Positions 11,651 to 25,100 of a DNA stretch of 64,000 nt are shown here, piece by piece (position 1 is the stretch's first letter; each line of letters starts with the position of its first letter). The translations under genes were made by a program, and so were the position numbers. Source of the DNA: Glossina fuscipes (taxonomy: Eukaryota > Arthropoda > Insecta > Diptera > Glossinidae). The notes beneath the pieces were generated by a model. It saw only the letters and a list, made by a program, of their open reading frames with translations. It was not told the origin of the DNA and did no database searches. The DNA is taken from the NCBI RefSeq assembly GCF_014805625.2, contig NW_023998415.1, positions 24,968,727 through 25,032,726 of the forward strand, written 5' to 3'.

Positions 11651-13730
11651 TGATGGGTATAAAAAAACAAAAAAAAAAATACAAAAAATACAAAAAAATA
11701 CAAAGAGAAGCGAAGAGTTTTTAAGAGCTGCTGCTATAACGTTAAAAAAAAAATGTTTTTTAACAACGAAATTAAAGAATCTTGAAATTCAATTTAGAAT
11801 TCACACGCGTCCACAAAAATTTGATATACCCTTTTACGCTTGGTAGCGACACAGATATTGATTCAGAAAGAATAAAAACACGGTTTGAAATTGTTTTCAA
11901 TGCTTCAGTGGTTAAGGTTAACCATGAAACCGTAATCCTACAGTTAAATTTTTAGTTTTGCGCTTCAACAAATAATGAAAACACAAAAAACTAATTCGAC
12001 TCGCAAACTATGAGAATTGCACAGTGTTATCAAAAGGAGTAGCTGGTCGAAATAATAATAAAATTGACCAATGGAAATGGGAATACTTTCAGTCAAGGAC
12101 AATGTCGGTCTATGAGTTGAATGCTTTTTAGATTACCTAACATAATAATATGTTCACTAGGAACTCTTTCAAGTAAAATCCGGACAAAATGCCTTAATGC
12201 CGATCAACCTTTCACAGAATGTAAGGATTTACGTACGGAAGGCGAAAGAGGTAAGACTTAAAGCCTTTGCGCAAAGTATAAAATTGAAATTGTGGAGCTG
12301 TTTTGTACACTTTCTTCGCCTTCGCTAGGCTTAATCTGAATGGTCATTGATCTTATTGAAGTCTATCTACTAATCGAATATTTTTTCACGTGAATTTTTC
12401 GTCTCTTTGGCCGCCACTGCCTGATGCCTGCCATGTACACGGCACAGAAACTTTTGCGCTTTAGTATCCAAAGCCTTGAAATGAAAATTTTGTGAATAGT
12501 CTTAACAAACTTGCGATCTATGTATGTGTGCTATTTTTATATTAAAAAATATTACTTGAGTGCTCCGATTGAACTGTTTCCAGCAAATTTTCATATTTCA
12601 GTTTGGAGGCTCAAAACCTAGACCTGGAGAATCCAAATTTGTTACAGTCGGTCATTTCTATATCAAATTCCTACTCCGGATCAATTTTCATCATAGAATA
12701 TTAAAAACCGCAAATTTTTGCCGTACAAAGACTTACTTTTCCTTCGAAGGGAATACAAAAAATTGAATCCTTCAATGAATTCGGAATATTTTTCGCATAA
12801 ACTTCATATGCCGAAATACTGCTCAACGATTTTGTCAAACATTTTGAAGAGAAAAAATTATTTCTATGTAACGAAACAGAGCATTATGTGAGTAACGGTC
12901 GTCAAAATTCATTGTTGATAGGATTCGTGGTTAGAGCAAAACACGTGAATACTCCAAGCTTCTTTGAAATACCTTAAAAGTTCAGATCACTAGGGTGAAA
13001 CTGATAGGTAAACCGATTAAGAAAATGATTTCAAATTTATCGGTGTAATATATAATATACGTTCATACTTTTCAGTACCTTTGGATGTTACTTACGTGAT
13101 GTAGGAAACTTTCATTTAAAAAACTTTAATTTAGCTTAAGTTAGCCTAAATTGGAGAAAAATCAAATATAGGTTTATACAGATAGAGAAAAAGAGGTCAG
13201 CTTTATTCTTGCCGCAAATTCGAACGCCCATCTGCCTCTAGCAGCTGAGAAGAGCCTTAAATGCATTTACTTCTATTATGATTGTTCAGAGGCCCCTTTT
13301 AAAAACCCTATATAGTATCAGTTCAACGATTCAACTGCTGTTCTTCAGTTGCAATTCACCACTACTATTCAATATATGTTTATGGAACGACAACGATTTG
13401 TAGTTAAATTTTAATTCCACGCTAACTAAATCAAGTAGAAACACTGTACGTCAAATATTGGTTTTTATACGACGTAATAAATCTTTGACGATGTGAGAGT
13501 TAGAGTGAATGAATGGTAAAAAAAAAAAAAAAAATCAATGAACGAAAGATTGAAAATTAAAATCATACATGAATACAATGATTATGCATTTGGCACAGCA
13601 CGACTGTCTATGCGCGCATAAAAACGCATAAACGCGTAGTATTTTAATTGTGTTAAACAATGAGAAAAACAAAATAAAATGCCATTAAATGGAGATGAAG
13701 GAAAAATTAATTAATTTCCTATTTTAGAAA
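11650..13730. other. Intergenic, no gene seen
   Basis: AT-rich sequence with A-rich runs at about 11665-11700 and 13517-13534. The frame at 12560-12766 shows no domain and no splice context. Confidence 0.5.
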
Positions 13731-14660
13731 TAACTCAGCTGCTCTTTATTAAACTATGCATGGACTTACACATGCTAACCCAACGAACCGCAGCCTCATC
13801 TGTTGAGGATTTAATAGATTTTATCCTAAGGACATAGACGTTGACGACGTCAAAAGACGTCATGGCTAACCTAGAATTTCTGAGTCGTCTTAATATCCAT
13901 CTATCATCTAGAAAGACTTTCGCTTGCATATGTTACTGCCTAACAATCAAATCTATCCAAGCAAATGTAACTTAAAGTGAATGCTAATAAGTACTTAAGG
14001 CTAAAGGCTTCATAGTCTAACTTCAAGCTCCACGGGAGTCAGGAGCCCACTCACTATGTAACGAGTATCTGCGGGTAAAAGTGACAGCATTGGTGTACTA
14101 CAGATTGGTGCTTGCCAAGATCCTTCGGGCGGAAGCTTACATATTTACATACATGTGGAAAGCGCGGTGGAAGCTAGTATCCTCAGTTTGCACGCAGCAG
14201 TCAACCAATGTGTGAGTCTTGAATGCTGGGTATGGCCCTTCGGGGGTATCGTGGTGATTGTGGTCTCTATGGTTCCTAAAGCGAATAATTAGAGGTAATG
14301 ATAGGCCTCAATACTCTCCAGCGTGGACTTGTTGAGTCATACACAATAAACATATCTGGTTTCTCCACTGTAGCTTAGGCTCTTAGCTTATAGGGATTGC
14401 CTAACTCTCTGGAGGGCGTCGGTTACGCAAAATCAAACCCACTGTGCCATCGGGCACCGTGGGGTTAAACCATCAAGGTAGTTTACCCACCTCACACCAT
14501 CAACGACATCGTAAATCGAATCATAGAAATTCAGGACTTATTAAGGCCCCTCGGACTCTCCAGTTGGCTAGACAGTCGGCCCTTTAGGTGTACCGCATTG
14601 CGCCTGCTTAGCTCATTCAATGCTTGAAGGCATTTTCAGGTCAATTAACTTTGTTCCTTA
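13730..14660. other. GC-richer patch of possible mobile-element origin
   Basis: The base composition rises clearly above the surroundings, most strongly at about 14000-14640. Phrases such as GCCATCGGGCACCGTGGGG remind me of the untranslated ends of insect LINE elements, but no reverse transcriptase or endonuclease frame is present. The minus frame at 13735-13929 (64 residues) immediately to its left is unrecognised. A decayed LINE end is an inference; an unannotated non-coding transcript cannot be excluded. Confidence 0.3.
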
Positions 14661-14792
14661 ATGTTTAAAGTTATGCTGTGAGAGATTACCTTTGTACGTT
14701 ATTCGTTATATTATACTCGAGTGAAAGTTAACAGAAATTTATTCGATTCATTTGTCTTTGCGTTTTTAGCTTTATTTTATTTCGTTTAAATA

Positions 14793-14819
14793 TTTTTTTT
14801 TTTTTTTTTTTTTTTTTTT
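14793..14819. repeat. Poly(T) run
   Basis: 27 consecutive T. It could be the tail of a minus-strand retroposed copy whose body would lie to its right, but I see no target-site duplication. Confidence 0.85.
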
Positions 14820-15929
14820 GAACAACACGGAGTATCAAAGGGATTTATCCAAATTACTAATAACAGCAAAAATATTGCAGTCATGTATGTTGGCAGACAT
14901 TTACAGAAAATTTAAATGGCAGAATTATTTATGCACAAGCACACACCTCTATGCAAGCACATTTGTTTATACAAGGAACGTATTTGTATGTATTTGATTC
15001 CGTATATGAATCAAATGATTTAATTGTTTACGTTCGCTTTCATAAAACTTTTATCTATAGTTACCATCGTTATTGGTATATTGCAGATACGAATAAGCAC
15101 ATATATGCCTGAGGAAACAGAAAGATAGATAATCAGCCAGAGATAAGTTAAATTCTATTTGAGCCGAACTCCTTTTCACATGCGTCATTATTTGTATAGT
15201 TGTTAGTTTAATCTCCTGTTTAACTGAAATTAATTAAATAAATTGAAGTGAAGTGAAGTGAAATAATAAATAATTTATTATATTTTTCATTCAATAATTT
15301 GCAATAGGGTTCAGTTCTCAGTTAATACGTCTATACAGAAATTCATAGGAGATTTAGGTGAAATGTTAAATCCCACTGGCACACATGTTAGACATGAGCA
15401 TATAAAATGTCTTATCTTAGCAGATAACAGTAATTTAAGATTTTTTTCTGCATTCAATAAAAGCCTATCTGGACTATTAAAATAATGATACAAAAAAAAG
15501 AACATTTTAAATAATTAAAAGATTCAATATATCGATCGTCATCGTAGGAGTCCTTTGAATGCGCTGCATAACTAGGCAAAGTAATTCCCGATGAAAACAA
15601 CAAATGATGAAACAAATTGGAAGTCAATCCTGTCATGTTCATACTTGTATTCAAAACCCCTAAACCTATTTTATGGTGTACAAATCTACAATTTGTTCTT
15701 CCAAACAGAAACTTTAGAGGCGTTTTTTCGCAACAATTTTTTTCGAGTTTACCGCAACCCTATATCCCCTTCAATTTTTGCCCAATAACATCGATATTTA
15801 AAAATTCATTTTGAAGAAAAAAAAGAAAAATTATATAAAAAAAGTTGAGAAAATCCTGTTTGCATTTGGTCGAATCTCCTACACCTATCATTTTTTTAAT
15901 AAAAAAAAAAAAAAAACCAAGTGAGAAAT
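14820..15929. other. Intergenic, no gene seen
   Basis: The overlapping small frames at 15311-15814 on both strands lack motifs. A short (AGTGA)n-like run sits at about 15244-15262 and an A-rich tract at about 15901-15915. Confidence 0.5.
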
Positions 15930-16640
15930 TTATACTCGGCGAGAGCCGAATCTCGCATGACCACCACTATGCTTTTCGCAGTCTACTCTCCAAGCGCTCT
16001 TATTTGATACCCATATCGCTGGTGTTATTCACAAAAAATTAATCCACCAAGTCGCGGTTTCATATTCATTTTAGAATTAACCCATTTTCGGACAGATAAT
16101 ATATCTTCATTTCAGGAGTGTACAAAAGAATTTTAAACATTCCGTCCTGATTGCGTTATAATAAATAGGCATAAGACCTCAAAAAAGTGAAAAAAATAAA
16201 ATTTAATTACTTGTAACTTTGTGTGGGCATGGCCGATTTTTGCACGGAAAGAGTAGAATGTTTCGTAAAATAAGTATAGAAATTTTCAGCCTTCGAGCTT
16301 TTCGAATTTCTTAGTAACGAGCAAAAACATCGACATTTTTGTTAAGAAAAACAGAATTTCGGTGAGTTTATGCTCCACTGCAGGCTTCTGTTCTGACTAA
16401 TTTGGTCCACTTTTAATAGCAATCTGCGTGCAAGAACTTCAAATGTGTCTACCAAATTTGAAGTCGATGTCCTCATTTTTGTGTCCAAGAGAGTGCCCAC
16501 AACAAACACCATGCAGACGGACAGACATGGCTTGATCAGTTCAGAATTTCACGCCGATTAAGAATATATATACTTAATAGGGTCTCTGAAGCTTCGTTTA
16601 TGGTTTTACGTACATTTTCTTTCAGCGGTTGGTATAAAAA
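15930..16640 (+). repeat. Dispersed repeat (family C), copy 1
   Basis: About 700 bases align from end to end with 45080-45700 on the same strand. Shared blocks, in order, are: a form of CCAAGCGCTCTTATTTGATACCC, GCTGGTGTTATT, GTACAAAAGAATTTTAAACATTC, CTTTGTGTGGGCATGGCCGA, CTGACTAATTTGGTCCA, AATTTGAAGTCGATGTC, and the family A end with AAGAATATATATACTT and AGGGTCTCTGAAGCTTCGTTT. It has no conserved coding capacity, so it looks like a non-autonomous element. Confidence 0.75.
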
Positions 16641-16644
16641 AAAA

Positions 16645-16990
16645 ACATTTTTCTCTAATCCGTAATATTGGATGGGCAGTTTTTCCACCGTTGTAGGATC
16701 AACTATAGAAGATACGTGAAAATTTTTATCTCTGTATCAGTTGCTGCTGGCATTTTTAGTTTCTGTCGACCGACTCAGTCCACTTTCAATATCGACCCTT
16801 GTGGCAAAATTCAATTTTGTTTTTGCCAAATTTGCAACCGATAGTTTCTCATAAAAGCATACATAGAGAGTAAGAGAGGCAGATATGGCTTGACAGAATT
16901 CAGAATTTGGTACGGATCAAAAGCATTTCTCTAAAGCTTTCTTGTGGATCTTACAAGCAAGCTAATGAAGTGAATGTATCGCCCAATCGA
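16645..16990 (+). repeat. Partial copy of the family A/B repeat
   Basis: Directly after the family C copy comes TAATCCGTAATATTGGATGG, which is shared with the family B copy at 11240. Later come TTTCAATATCGACC, AATTCAGAATTTGG and ACGGATCAAAAGC, which are degraded versions of the family A end. This looks like a second element lying head to tail with the first. Confidence 0.5.
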
Positions 16991-19900
16991 CACCAATTAA
17001 ATGCAAACCTTGCGCATCGATACAAAACTTGACGCTAAAGAAAACTATACATGCCTTTTATAGTCGCCAGGACAGTGCAGTAGAGCAAGGATATATCTAT
17101 GTTTGATAGATTTACAAAATGAAAAACAAACTGGCAGTGAAAACTAACGGGAATTTTTAAGAAAAGGCCACTTGGCTTACAAGTGTGCACCTCATGCATA
17201 TATGTGAGTGAAATTTATTTTCATGTTATGCATAAGGTCATGGCGAAAATCAAGTAAGTAAGCACGAAAATAACTGGAAGTAATTACCTGGCTAATGTCG
17301 CATTATCTCGTCGACTCGGGTAAAACCACATTTCGCAAATAGTTTCCAATGCACACTTTTATTCGTAGAGCATATTATTATTTATTTATTTTTTTTTTTT
17401 TTTATGTTTACACGAATTTCGTCTTTCAGACAATGTATAGCACTTTATATGTTTAACAAATTTGCGAGAGGTTTAAAAAAAAAAATTGCGAACGACATTC
17501 TTCACCGTTCCTTTGCTTAGACTCATTACATTTACACAACACGAGTCTTATGTTTGCACAAACCCTGCACTTGAGCAAGTCTGAGAGGATTTGCATACTT
17601 CGCAACACGCTCAACAACTATTAACGTATTTGTATAAAATTAAGAGAAAAAAAAACAAAAATGCCTTATTTTTTGCATGCCTAATGGGAAGCACTCCCGG
17701 CTATAAAATAAAAATGCAAAAGAAGTAAAAAAGCTTTGCATTTAAATTCATATGCAACTTGGATACTCGCCACCTGACGCAAATACGACCTACACGAAAA
17801 TTTTGTTAGCTTCCCTCACAACCATACCCGTAAGGCTGTTGATTATTTACACTAAATGGCCCACATCTCAATATCTATCCGCAACTCTCATCAAATTGTA
17901 CATATTTTGTTATTCATTGATTTGTCATTTTTGCTGTTGTGGGCATAGTAGTAGGAATATTAACTACCTGTGCAAACCCGATTAATAGAGTTTGGAGTAA
18001 CTCTATACATATCGAGCTTTAATCTATTGCGTTAATTTTTCGATTGCAACAGCGGGTAGATAGACAGACGAGTCAAGCCTTGCACAAAGCGGTTTGGGAA
18101 AATTTCATTGCCTGTCAGCCTAAAGATGAATTTCTTTTCATTGTCTACCAAAGACTTTCTCCTATGTACAGCCTTGATTAGCATAAGATTCTATCATCAT
18201 TCGATTATTCGTCTACTCGTTCTCTTTACCGATTCCATCTGTTCGTTTGCCTGTCCCGTCCATCCATCGATCCCGCCAAATCTTCCATTTATTACATCTG
18301 TTCGCCCATTCCTCCCGGCATGCATATCCCGGCAATCAAATGCTCGAAAGGGTTTACATGAAAATTTTAAATTTGACATAATAAATACATTTCCGCGATC
18401 TATACACTGTCACCTATCGTTTATAGAATCTTTGATGTAAATCTATGCTCAATCAATCAACAAAACTGGTCCATCATTGAAAAAATATTGGAACCATTTG
18501 CAATTTAACTAAAATGAGGAGAGGAATAGAAAGAGAAATGGATAACAAATGTCCTTATGCCCACTTCCTTCTCCGCCCCATTGACATTTAACATGAAAAT
18601 TGTATTATAATTAAATTTGTTTTAAATAAAGATCAGCTACTTGAGTAACAAAATCTGATTACTTTTCTTCGTTTGCCTCATTCTCTTGAATTCCATTTAA
18701 GTTAAGATTATTGATTACTAAAAAACTTCTGAACTTTTCATGCAACTTTGACAGATTATGAAGATGTTTTTTATTTTGTTTTACTTATGAATTTTTTTTC
18801 GATTTGATAGGAATTACAAAGATCAGATCGAAGCCAAAGTACAAAAAAATATGTACTTGCAATAATTATTGGATGGGTTGGTTATCAATTATTGCTGATG
18901 TGCCTGCCAGTATGTACGGCGATTGTGCAATAAGTTCATCAACACAATTACATAGCATTTCACTTATATATAAATACATGCATGCACGGTGACAGTGTAT
19001 TATTATGTATAATACATGGGTGAGCAAAATGTGCCGTAAATAACTACAAGTTTCGCCTACCGCATTAAACACACATACAAATGCGTCCCAGACTTTGAGA
19101 ATACATTCACATATTATAGGCTATAATAATATTCACCTATTAAAACAATTGAAAAATTTCGATTTACCACCGATTCAGCCAACACATATGTAATCGCGTA
19201 AATTTGAATTATATTTGCTATTCAAAGTGAGTCGTCATCTTGACCTCTTCTGACGAGGTCAATGCAATTCAACCGTATATATGGAATTTCGAAATATTGC
19301 AAGCGGTCATCCGCATTCTGCCTCATAGATTTCCATTACATTTCATCTTATAGGAATCCCAAGTCCTAAGATCTTATGCCTAACAAGAGTTGCATTGTCT
19401 TTACCAAGATATCTTCGAATTATAGAAAAAAAAAAAAATTCTTTCAAATACATTTTTTTATTGTAATGAACTAAAAATGAAAGATAAATTTCCTGGCAAA
19501 GCTACTTCTATGATAGCTTGAGTCTTTCATATGTAAGAATATCGAATTCTCTCTAATTCGCTCTAAGACATGTAAGATGTAAAACTACATTTTCCACCTT
19601 TAAGTCTATTGAAAAAAAAAAAAAGTTTATTTGAAAAACTTTGTGTATTACATATATAATGTTTTTCTTTTTCTTCACGATACTCTATTATAAAATGCAT
19701 AGGCTACTGTAAATTCAAATTCAATTTCATCAAAGAAATCCCGGCGCCCTTGCGCCCGGCAAAAATTCAATTTGGAATTAATGTACTTAGGCTAGACATG
19801 TCAAAGGACCGCATTTCATGGCAGAACACATTGTGAACACTCAACAATATTAAAAACACTATACTGTATTGTTGGTGGAATCAAAGCGGTGCGCAGAACA

Positions 19901-20110
19901 CAGGGGGTAGGTAATACCGAAAATAACGATTTTGAGTTTTCGTACTGAGTCAAGTAAAGTTTCCTCTCCGTTTTCCTGAAAGAATATGAGAATTTCACCG
20001 TACGAAAAAGTGGTCCTTTGAAGCCTACTGCGTAAGCATCCCCTTTTTTTTTTGTATCGTCATTAAGAATATTTAGATAAAAAGACTTTGGTTATTAGCC
20101 AAAAATACGG
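16991..20110. other. Intergenic, no gene seen
   Basis: AT-rich sequence with simple tracts at about 17386-17403 and 19427-19438. The frames at 17752-17985, 18108-18440, 18804-18992 and 19816-19998 have no known motif, no partner exons and no codon pattern that convinces me. Confidence 0.45.
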
Positions 20111-20187
20111 GTATAAAGAATGCTATCGAACAAATGCATTGTACTCATGTGTGTGATATGGCTTCGTATGATATTTTGCCGCATCCG

Positions 20188-20420
20188 AAAGTACAATTAT
20201 CTTTTCGGCAAAGACGTTTTGAGGAAAAAAAAAATTCACAGATGCTATTAAAGGTCATACGTCAATCAGCCTACGTAAACACTATGAAGAACTAGCGAAT
20301 GACACAATCGCCTTATAAGTGATGGATCGAGCCTTAAAGTACAATTATTCCGAAGAAAAGGAAATTCGCAGAAGATATCAAAGGTCATATTTCGAAAAAC
20401 CTACGCGAAAACTATGACTA
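20188..20420 (+). repeat. Degenerate tandem duplication, period about 148 bases
   Basis: AAAGTACAATTAT occurs at 20188 and again at 20336. After each there follows a form of CAGA(A)GATATTAAAGGTCATA, then a form of CCTACGCGAAAACTATGA. The two halves match in order but have many substitutions and small indels, so the duplication is old. What the unit was originally is unknown. Confidence 0.6.
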
Positions 20421-22136
20421 AACTATGTAAACCAAACTTGATTTGGGACAGCCTTTAGCCGGCGAAAAATGAGTAAATCAATTAAACTCTTTTTCATTTT
20501 GGATATACTCTCGATGGATAAATCGATAAACATTTATGATTGAAGTGAAGAGGAAAATCTCTGGTAGCACGACGAACCAAAAATGATTTTCAAGTATTTC
20601 TTTTATCGTAAGTAGAGGGTATACGAAATTCGCCTTAGTCTACTTTTTAAAATTCGATAATGAAATTGAATACAAAGTCAGCAAATTCATTCACTAAGCG
20701 AACATAGAGAAATACGCTGACGTATGCTGTGTATACTGTGTATAAATAGCTGCTGTGTTTAAACATAATATTAATTTTTATCTAATAATGCTTTCACCGC
20801 ATGAAACTTGAAGGCAGGCGTAAACAATTATGCATTCTATAGATATGCACGCTCGGTCGTACACTATTTACAGTGTTATGCAAATATATCATCTATTTCA
20901 CGCTTGCAATGTAATAATATATGTTATTCATGTTCATGGCCATTACAGGGCGAGTCCCGAATGCATTTACGGCATTTTTCGTTTAACAGTTTTTGTTTAA
21001 CAAAATATATACGTGAAACAATTGCTTATAGTTTCAATTCAACTAACAAACAAACATACAAACGCTTAGTGTAAATGAAGAGTCGGATGTGCGTTCAGCA
21101 TAGTTTTGTTAAGTGTTGAAAAATGAAGGATCGAGCCATGCTTCACGCAGAGGAAAACACCATCCTGGCAAAAGTAATCGATTGGCGTTACTGATTAAAT
21201 TTCATCAATTAAAGGAAATGGACAGTAGTTACGATACTTTAAAGGTGGCGTATTTGAAGCGAAAGAGAAAGAGCTTTTAGGCGCAACAGAAAAACTTGAA
21301 AAGAAACAAATTAGAACATTGGACGAATCTTTCATGCCCGCCACTTATCTTACACAAACAGATGCAACTTTGCGCGTTCGGCGGGCATGGCCGATATTTT
21401 CATTTTTGTACAGATACTTGTAACCCAAACATGAACCTACGCGGCGGACGAGTAGTAAACAAAATTAATGAAAATTTAAAAAAAGAAAAAAAAAAAAAAA
21501 ACAACCTAGCGGACGTATATCGTTCAGTTACGAAACACAATAAATAAATGTTGATAATTATATATGAAAACTAACACTGACTTTATTAAAACTCAAACAG
21601 AGAGCTTTTTTGTTCACATTGGGCCTTTTTTATACACCACAGCGAATGTTCGATTGTTGATTTGCTGACGAAGATGAGGACATTGCCTCGTTCTACAAAA
21701 AAAAAAAAGAAGAAAAACAAATGAAAAGAAACTAATTGATAATCTTCTTCTTGCCAACCGATGATAGCTTCATTTTGAAAACGCTATCTCCTATACATGC
21801 GAAAAAGCCATTGCTTCAAGTTTCGAGTTATCCAAGGCAAGTGCGAAGTTATCCAAGGCAAGACGGCATCTTTCAACATTAATATGTTGGTTTTGTTTTT
21901 TTTTTTTTTTGTAATAATGACTGAACAGAAATCAGAATCCATATTTAAGTCATATTTGCCGTTTATTGCCTTAAATAAAATGAAAAATGAACACAGGCAC
22001 ACAGGCACACAAGCGCACAAGCACACAGGCATACATTCGACGTGCATGAATATATAAAAAAAAAAAAAAAAAACTGTACGGCTATTACTTAAAATGTTCA
22101 TATTGAAGAAGTGCAGTTAACACAAGTGGCACAAGT
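20421..22136. other. Intergenic region and Chs2 3' flank
   Basis: No gene is supportable. CGGGCATGGCCGA at about 21382 is a scrap of the family C repeat. On the minus strand a possible AATAAA poly(A) signal for the chitin synthase lies at about 21579-21584. A-rich runs occur at about 21488-21500, 21695-21706 and 22056-22072. The overlapping frames at 21784-22101 are translations of simple sequence. Confidence 0.45.
21991..22034. repeat. (CACAGGCA)-like minisatellite
   Basis: Five imperfect copies of an 8-base unit of the form ACACAGGC or ACACAAGC in tandem. Confidence 0.8.
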
Positions 22137-25100
22137 TTATACTTTGGTGCTGTCGTCGTATGCAATGTTATCATAGCACTCCTGAGGGGGACATCTATTA
22201 AAATCAGTATTGCATCGCACTTGTTCGGTTAGGCGACGTTTCGTCACAAAACGTGTTTTGTTCAGCATCATTAGAGACTTTCGGCTCATCGAGATGTGTT
22301 TAACATTAATGTCATCTATTTTAAATAAAAGGAAATGTGCGAAAACAAGTGTGAATAAAAATGAAGGAAATATTTGCAATTCAACTGAATGTTGTAAGTA
22401 CGCACTTTATGAACTAACATGAAAGTGTATTTGTCCGTACATACCGTTACCGAAGAATCTTCTTTCGAAATTTCGCGGTAAATCGCTATAATCGCATTGG
22501 TTCTTGTTACAACTCTCGTGCAATTTGAATATAGTTTGCCGGCGAGCCATACGCACTGCACCGTCAATGCTGTCATCGTTGGCGCGGCCAATGTCGCTGA
22601 CTGCATCGTCATTACCATCGTTGTCGTCGTCGTCGTCGTCTAGACGTTTGGGCCGTTGCAGTTGATGCGCTATATGTACAGCATTTCCGCGAATCTCTTG
22701 GGCAGCATCCTCTTCGGTTAACTGAAAAGCGTAAATGACAACGGTAGCTATTATAGTTCATTTCAATTTCATACGCCTTCAAATTTGATTTTATGCAACC
22801 GACCGACCGACCGACCGACCGACCGACCAACCATCGAACACCCAATATATGAGGAAAGTCAAAGAGCATAACGGTGTGGGCAATTGTGAATGGATGCACG
22901 TAGTTAACACTTTGCTTAAACTTTAATTCGTTGTGAAACGTTATCCAAAAAAGCTTTTAAGCATTTACAATAGCACCAACCGGACAAGGCTGGTACTTAT
23001 GCATATCCATAGCAACAAATAAAATTACAGATGCACACACGAAACTAAACTAATTTAACTTTTTGCCATTCACACATGAAATCTAGTTTAAAGCAAACGC
23101 TGTTGCTGCACTTACCGCACTCGATGTCCTAAACCAATCCAATTTAGTTGTAGCCAACAACTGTGAAATTGTAGCGAAACGATGAAAGAACATTGCAATG
23201 AACTGAATAATCAAAATCACACCAAAAAATACGACAAAGCAAAGACCAATCGGGTCCAATTCTTTGTAACGGCGATAAATATAGATTTGCGAGTTAATAT
23301 CATCGTATGTAATAAAATCGATTGGATCGATCGGCCACTCTAGATGCAAGTAATCCTTTTTAAGCTGCAATAGAAACACAACCAATACAAAAATCGAATT
23401 TATCATAACAAAAGCGAAAGCAAACATGTTGCGTAGCTCTCGCAGGCTGTCGGCAATTTCTAATTTTTTCTCTTTGGTATGAAACAATGGTCGAAGGTAT
23501 AGTTTAATCAATTCCTTCCAGAAACGTTTCTCACGCAACGATATCTCACCCAATTCGGAGTCAACGAGCAAGGGATCATTTATCCAGCCCGGTAGGTAAT
23601 CCTTTTCTTTGTTGTTTTCATCTAACTGCTGGCTGGGCGCACTGCTCTCGTCTTCCTATATACAAAAGCAAATAGACAAACATTACGCAAAATCTAAATT
23701 GACTTTTGCATAACAAAAACTTTGCATTCACTTATCCAAAGATACAAATACTAGCACGCATGCACATACATATAAATTTGTAAAATTCTTTGGTTTGCAT
23801 GGAAATTGTCTATGAAAGGATTTGTCTGCGCGTACATCTACATACATATATATATATATATATATAAATATATATATGTAGAGTGCAGCTTACCTTCTTG
23901 GGCGCAACCTCTCGTGTACCCCAGGATACATCGTTCATATTAAACACCGAATATATGAGCAATAACATATACATCGATGGAATGGTGATATAATAAATAA
24001 AGCCGCAAATTAATGCTGCAACCTCTTGCGGATGTACAAGACCTGTATGTCAAAGAAAAAAAACGAAAAAGTCATATTCACTTTAGATCAACTTCTCCGT
24101 ACATTTCATCCAAGTTATGGTCAATTCTTTTAAACAATTTTTACATCCATCCTTTAGGCGGAGGAAAAGCAAAGTCCCAACTCACAGCACAGTGACTCAA
24201 ATATTAAATATCTCTACCGATTTTCAAACACCCGCGATATAATCATTATGCTCTGGCGGGCCATACTGTGACTGGGTTACGTTCGTTTAATCTGTATATT
24301 GTGTGTGTAGTAGTATAAAATCGTGCTCTGATGAAAATGTTTTCATATATAATTGCCCTATCTTATGCATTAAATACGTATTGTTATCTGTAAGCCGTTT
24401 ATAGCATTTTTAAAAATACTCAGCGTATTAAAGTTTTGCACTGACCGGCGATAAAAATTTGCAAGAATACCAATAAAAAGAATAGCGAAGCCGGAGCAAG
24501 TGGCCCATCGTCAATTATTTGTATGATAATACCAATTAGAACGGCCATCATTACCAGACAGTACAATGAACTGATAACGAATGCTAACAGTAACTGCAAA
24601 GAACAAAAGAATTATCCGGAAGGATTCTTACTAACAGATGAGAAGAAGAAGAAGAAGAATAAGAGGACTCACCTGATATTTTTGTTTCAAATAAATACAA
24701 GATAGAATAAAGGTTAAAAGCGGTATAAAATTCCATAGGAACGCGTTCCATATGCCCGTGCTAAAGACGGTAACCAGAGCTCCCACCATCATTAAGAATA
24801 TGGTGCCCGGTCCCAGCACTGTTCCAATCATTAACATGGCCTGATATATAATGTATGGCATTGATATCGAACTATTGTTTTTTATGACCATATCGGCATC
24901 GGAAAGCAAATCAAATATATTCGCTATAGTTGAGGGAACCCAACGTCTGCGCTGATTATAAAATTCATTAAACATTTCGGGTGAATGGGTGTACGCATCA
25001 GCAGCCGCGGAATATTCAACACGCAAACCTTGCTTAAGTATAAGAGTGCATAGCCAACGATCCTCGCCCTGATCGTATTGCACATAATGCATTGGTTCCT

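Noticed and set aside
18108..18440. 110-codon plus-strand frame
   Set aside because: No domain, no partner exons, no splice context; chance length for AT-rich DNA.
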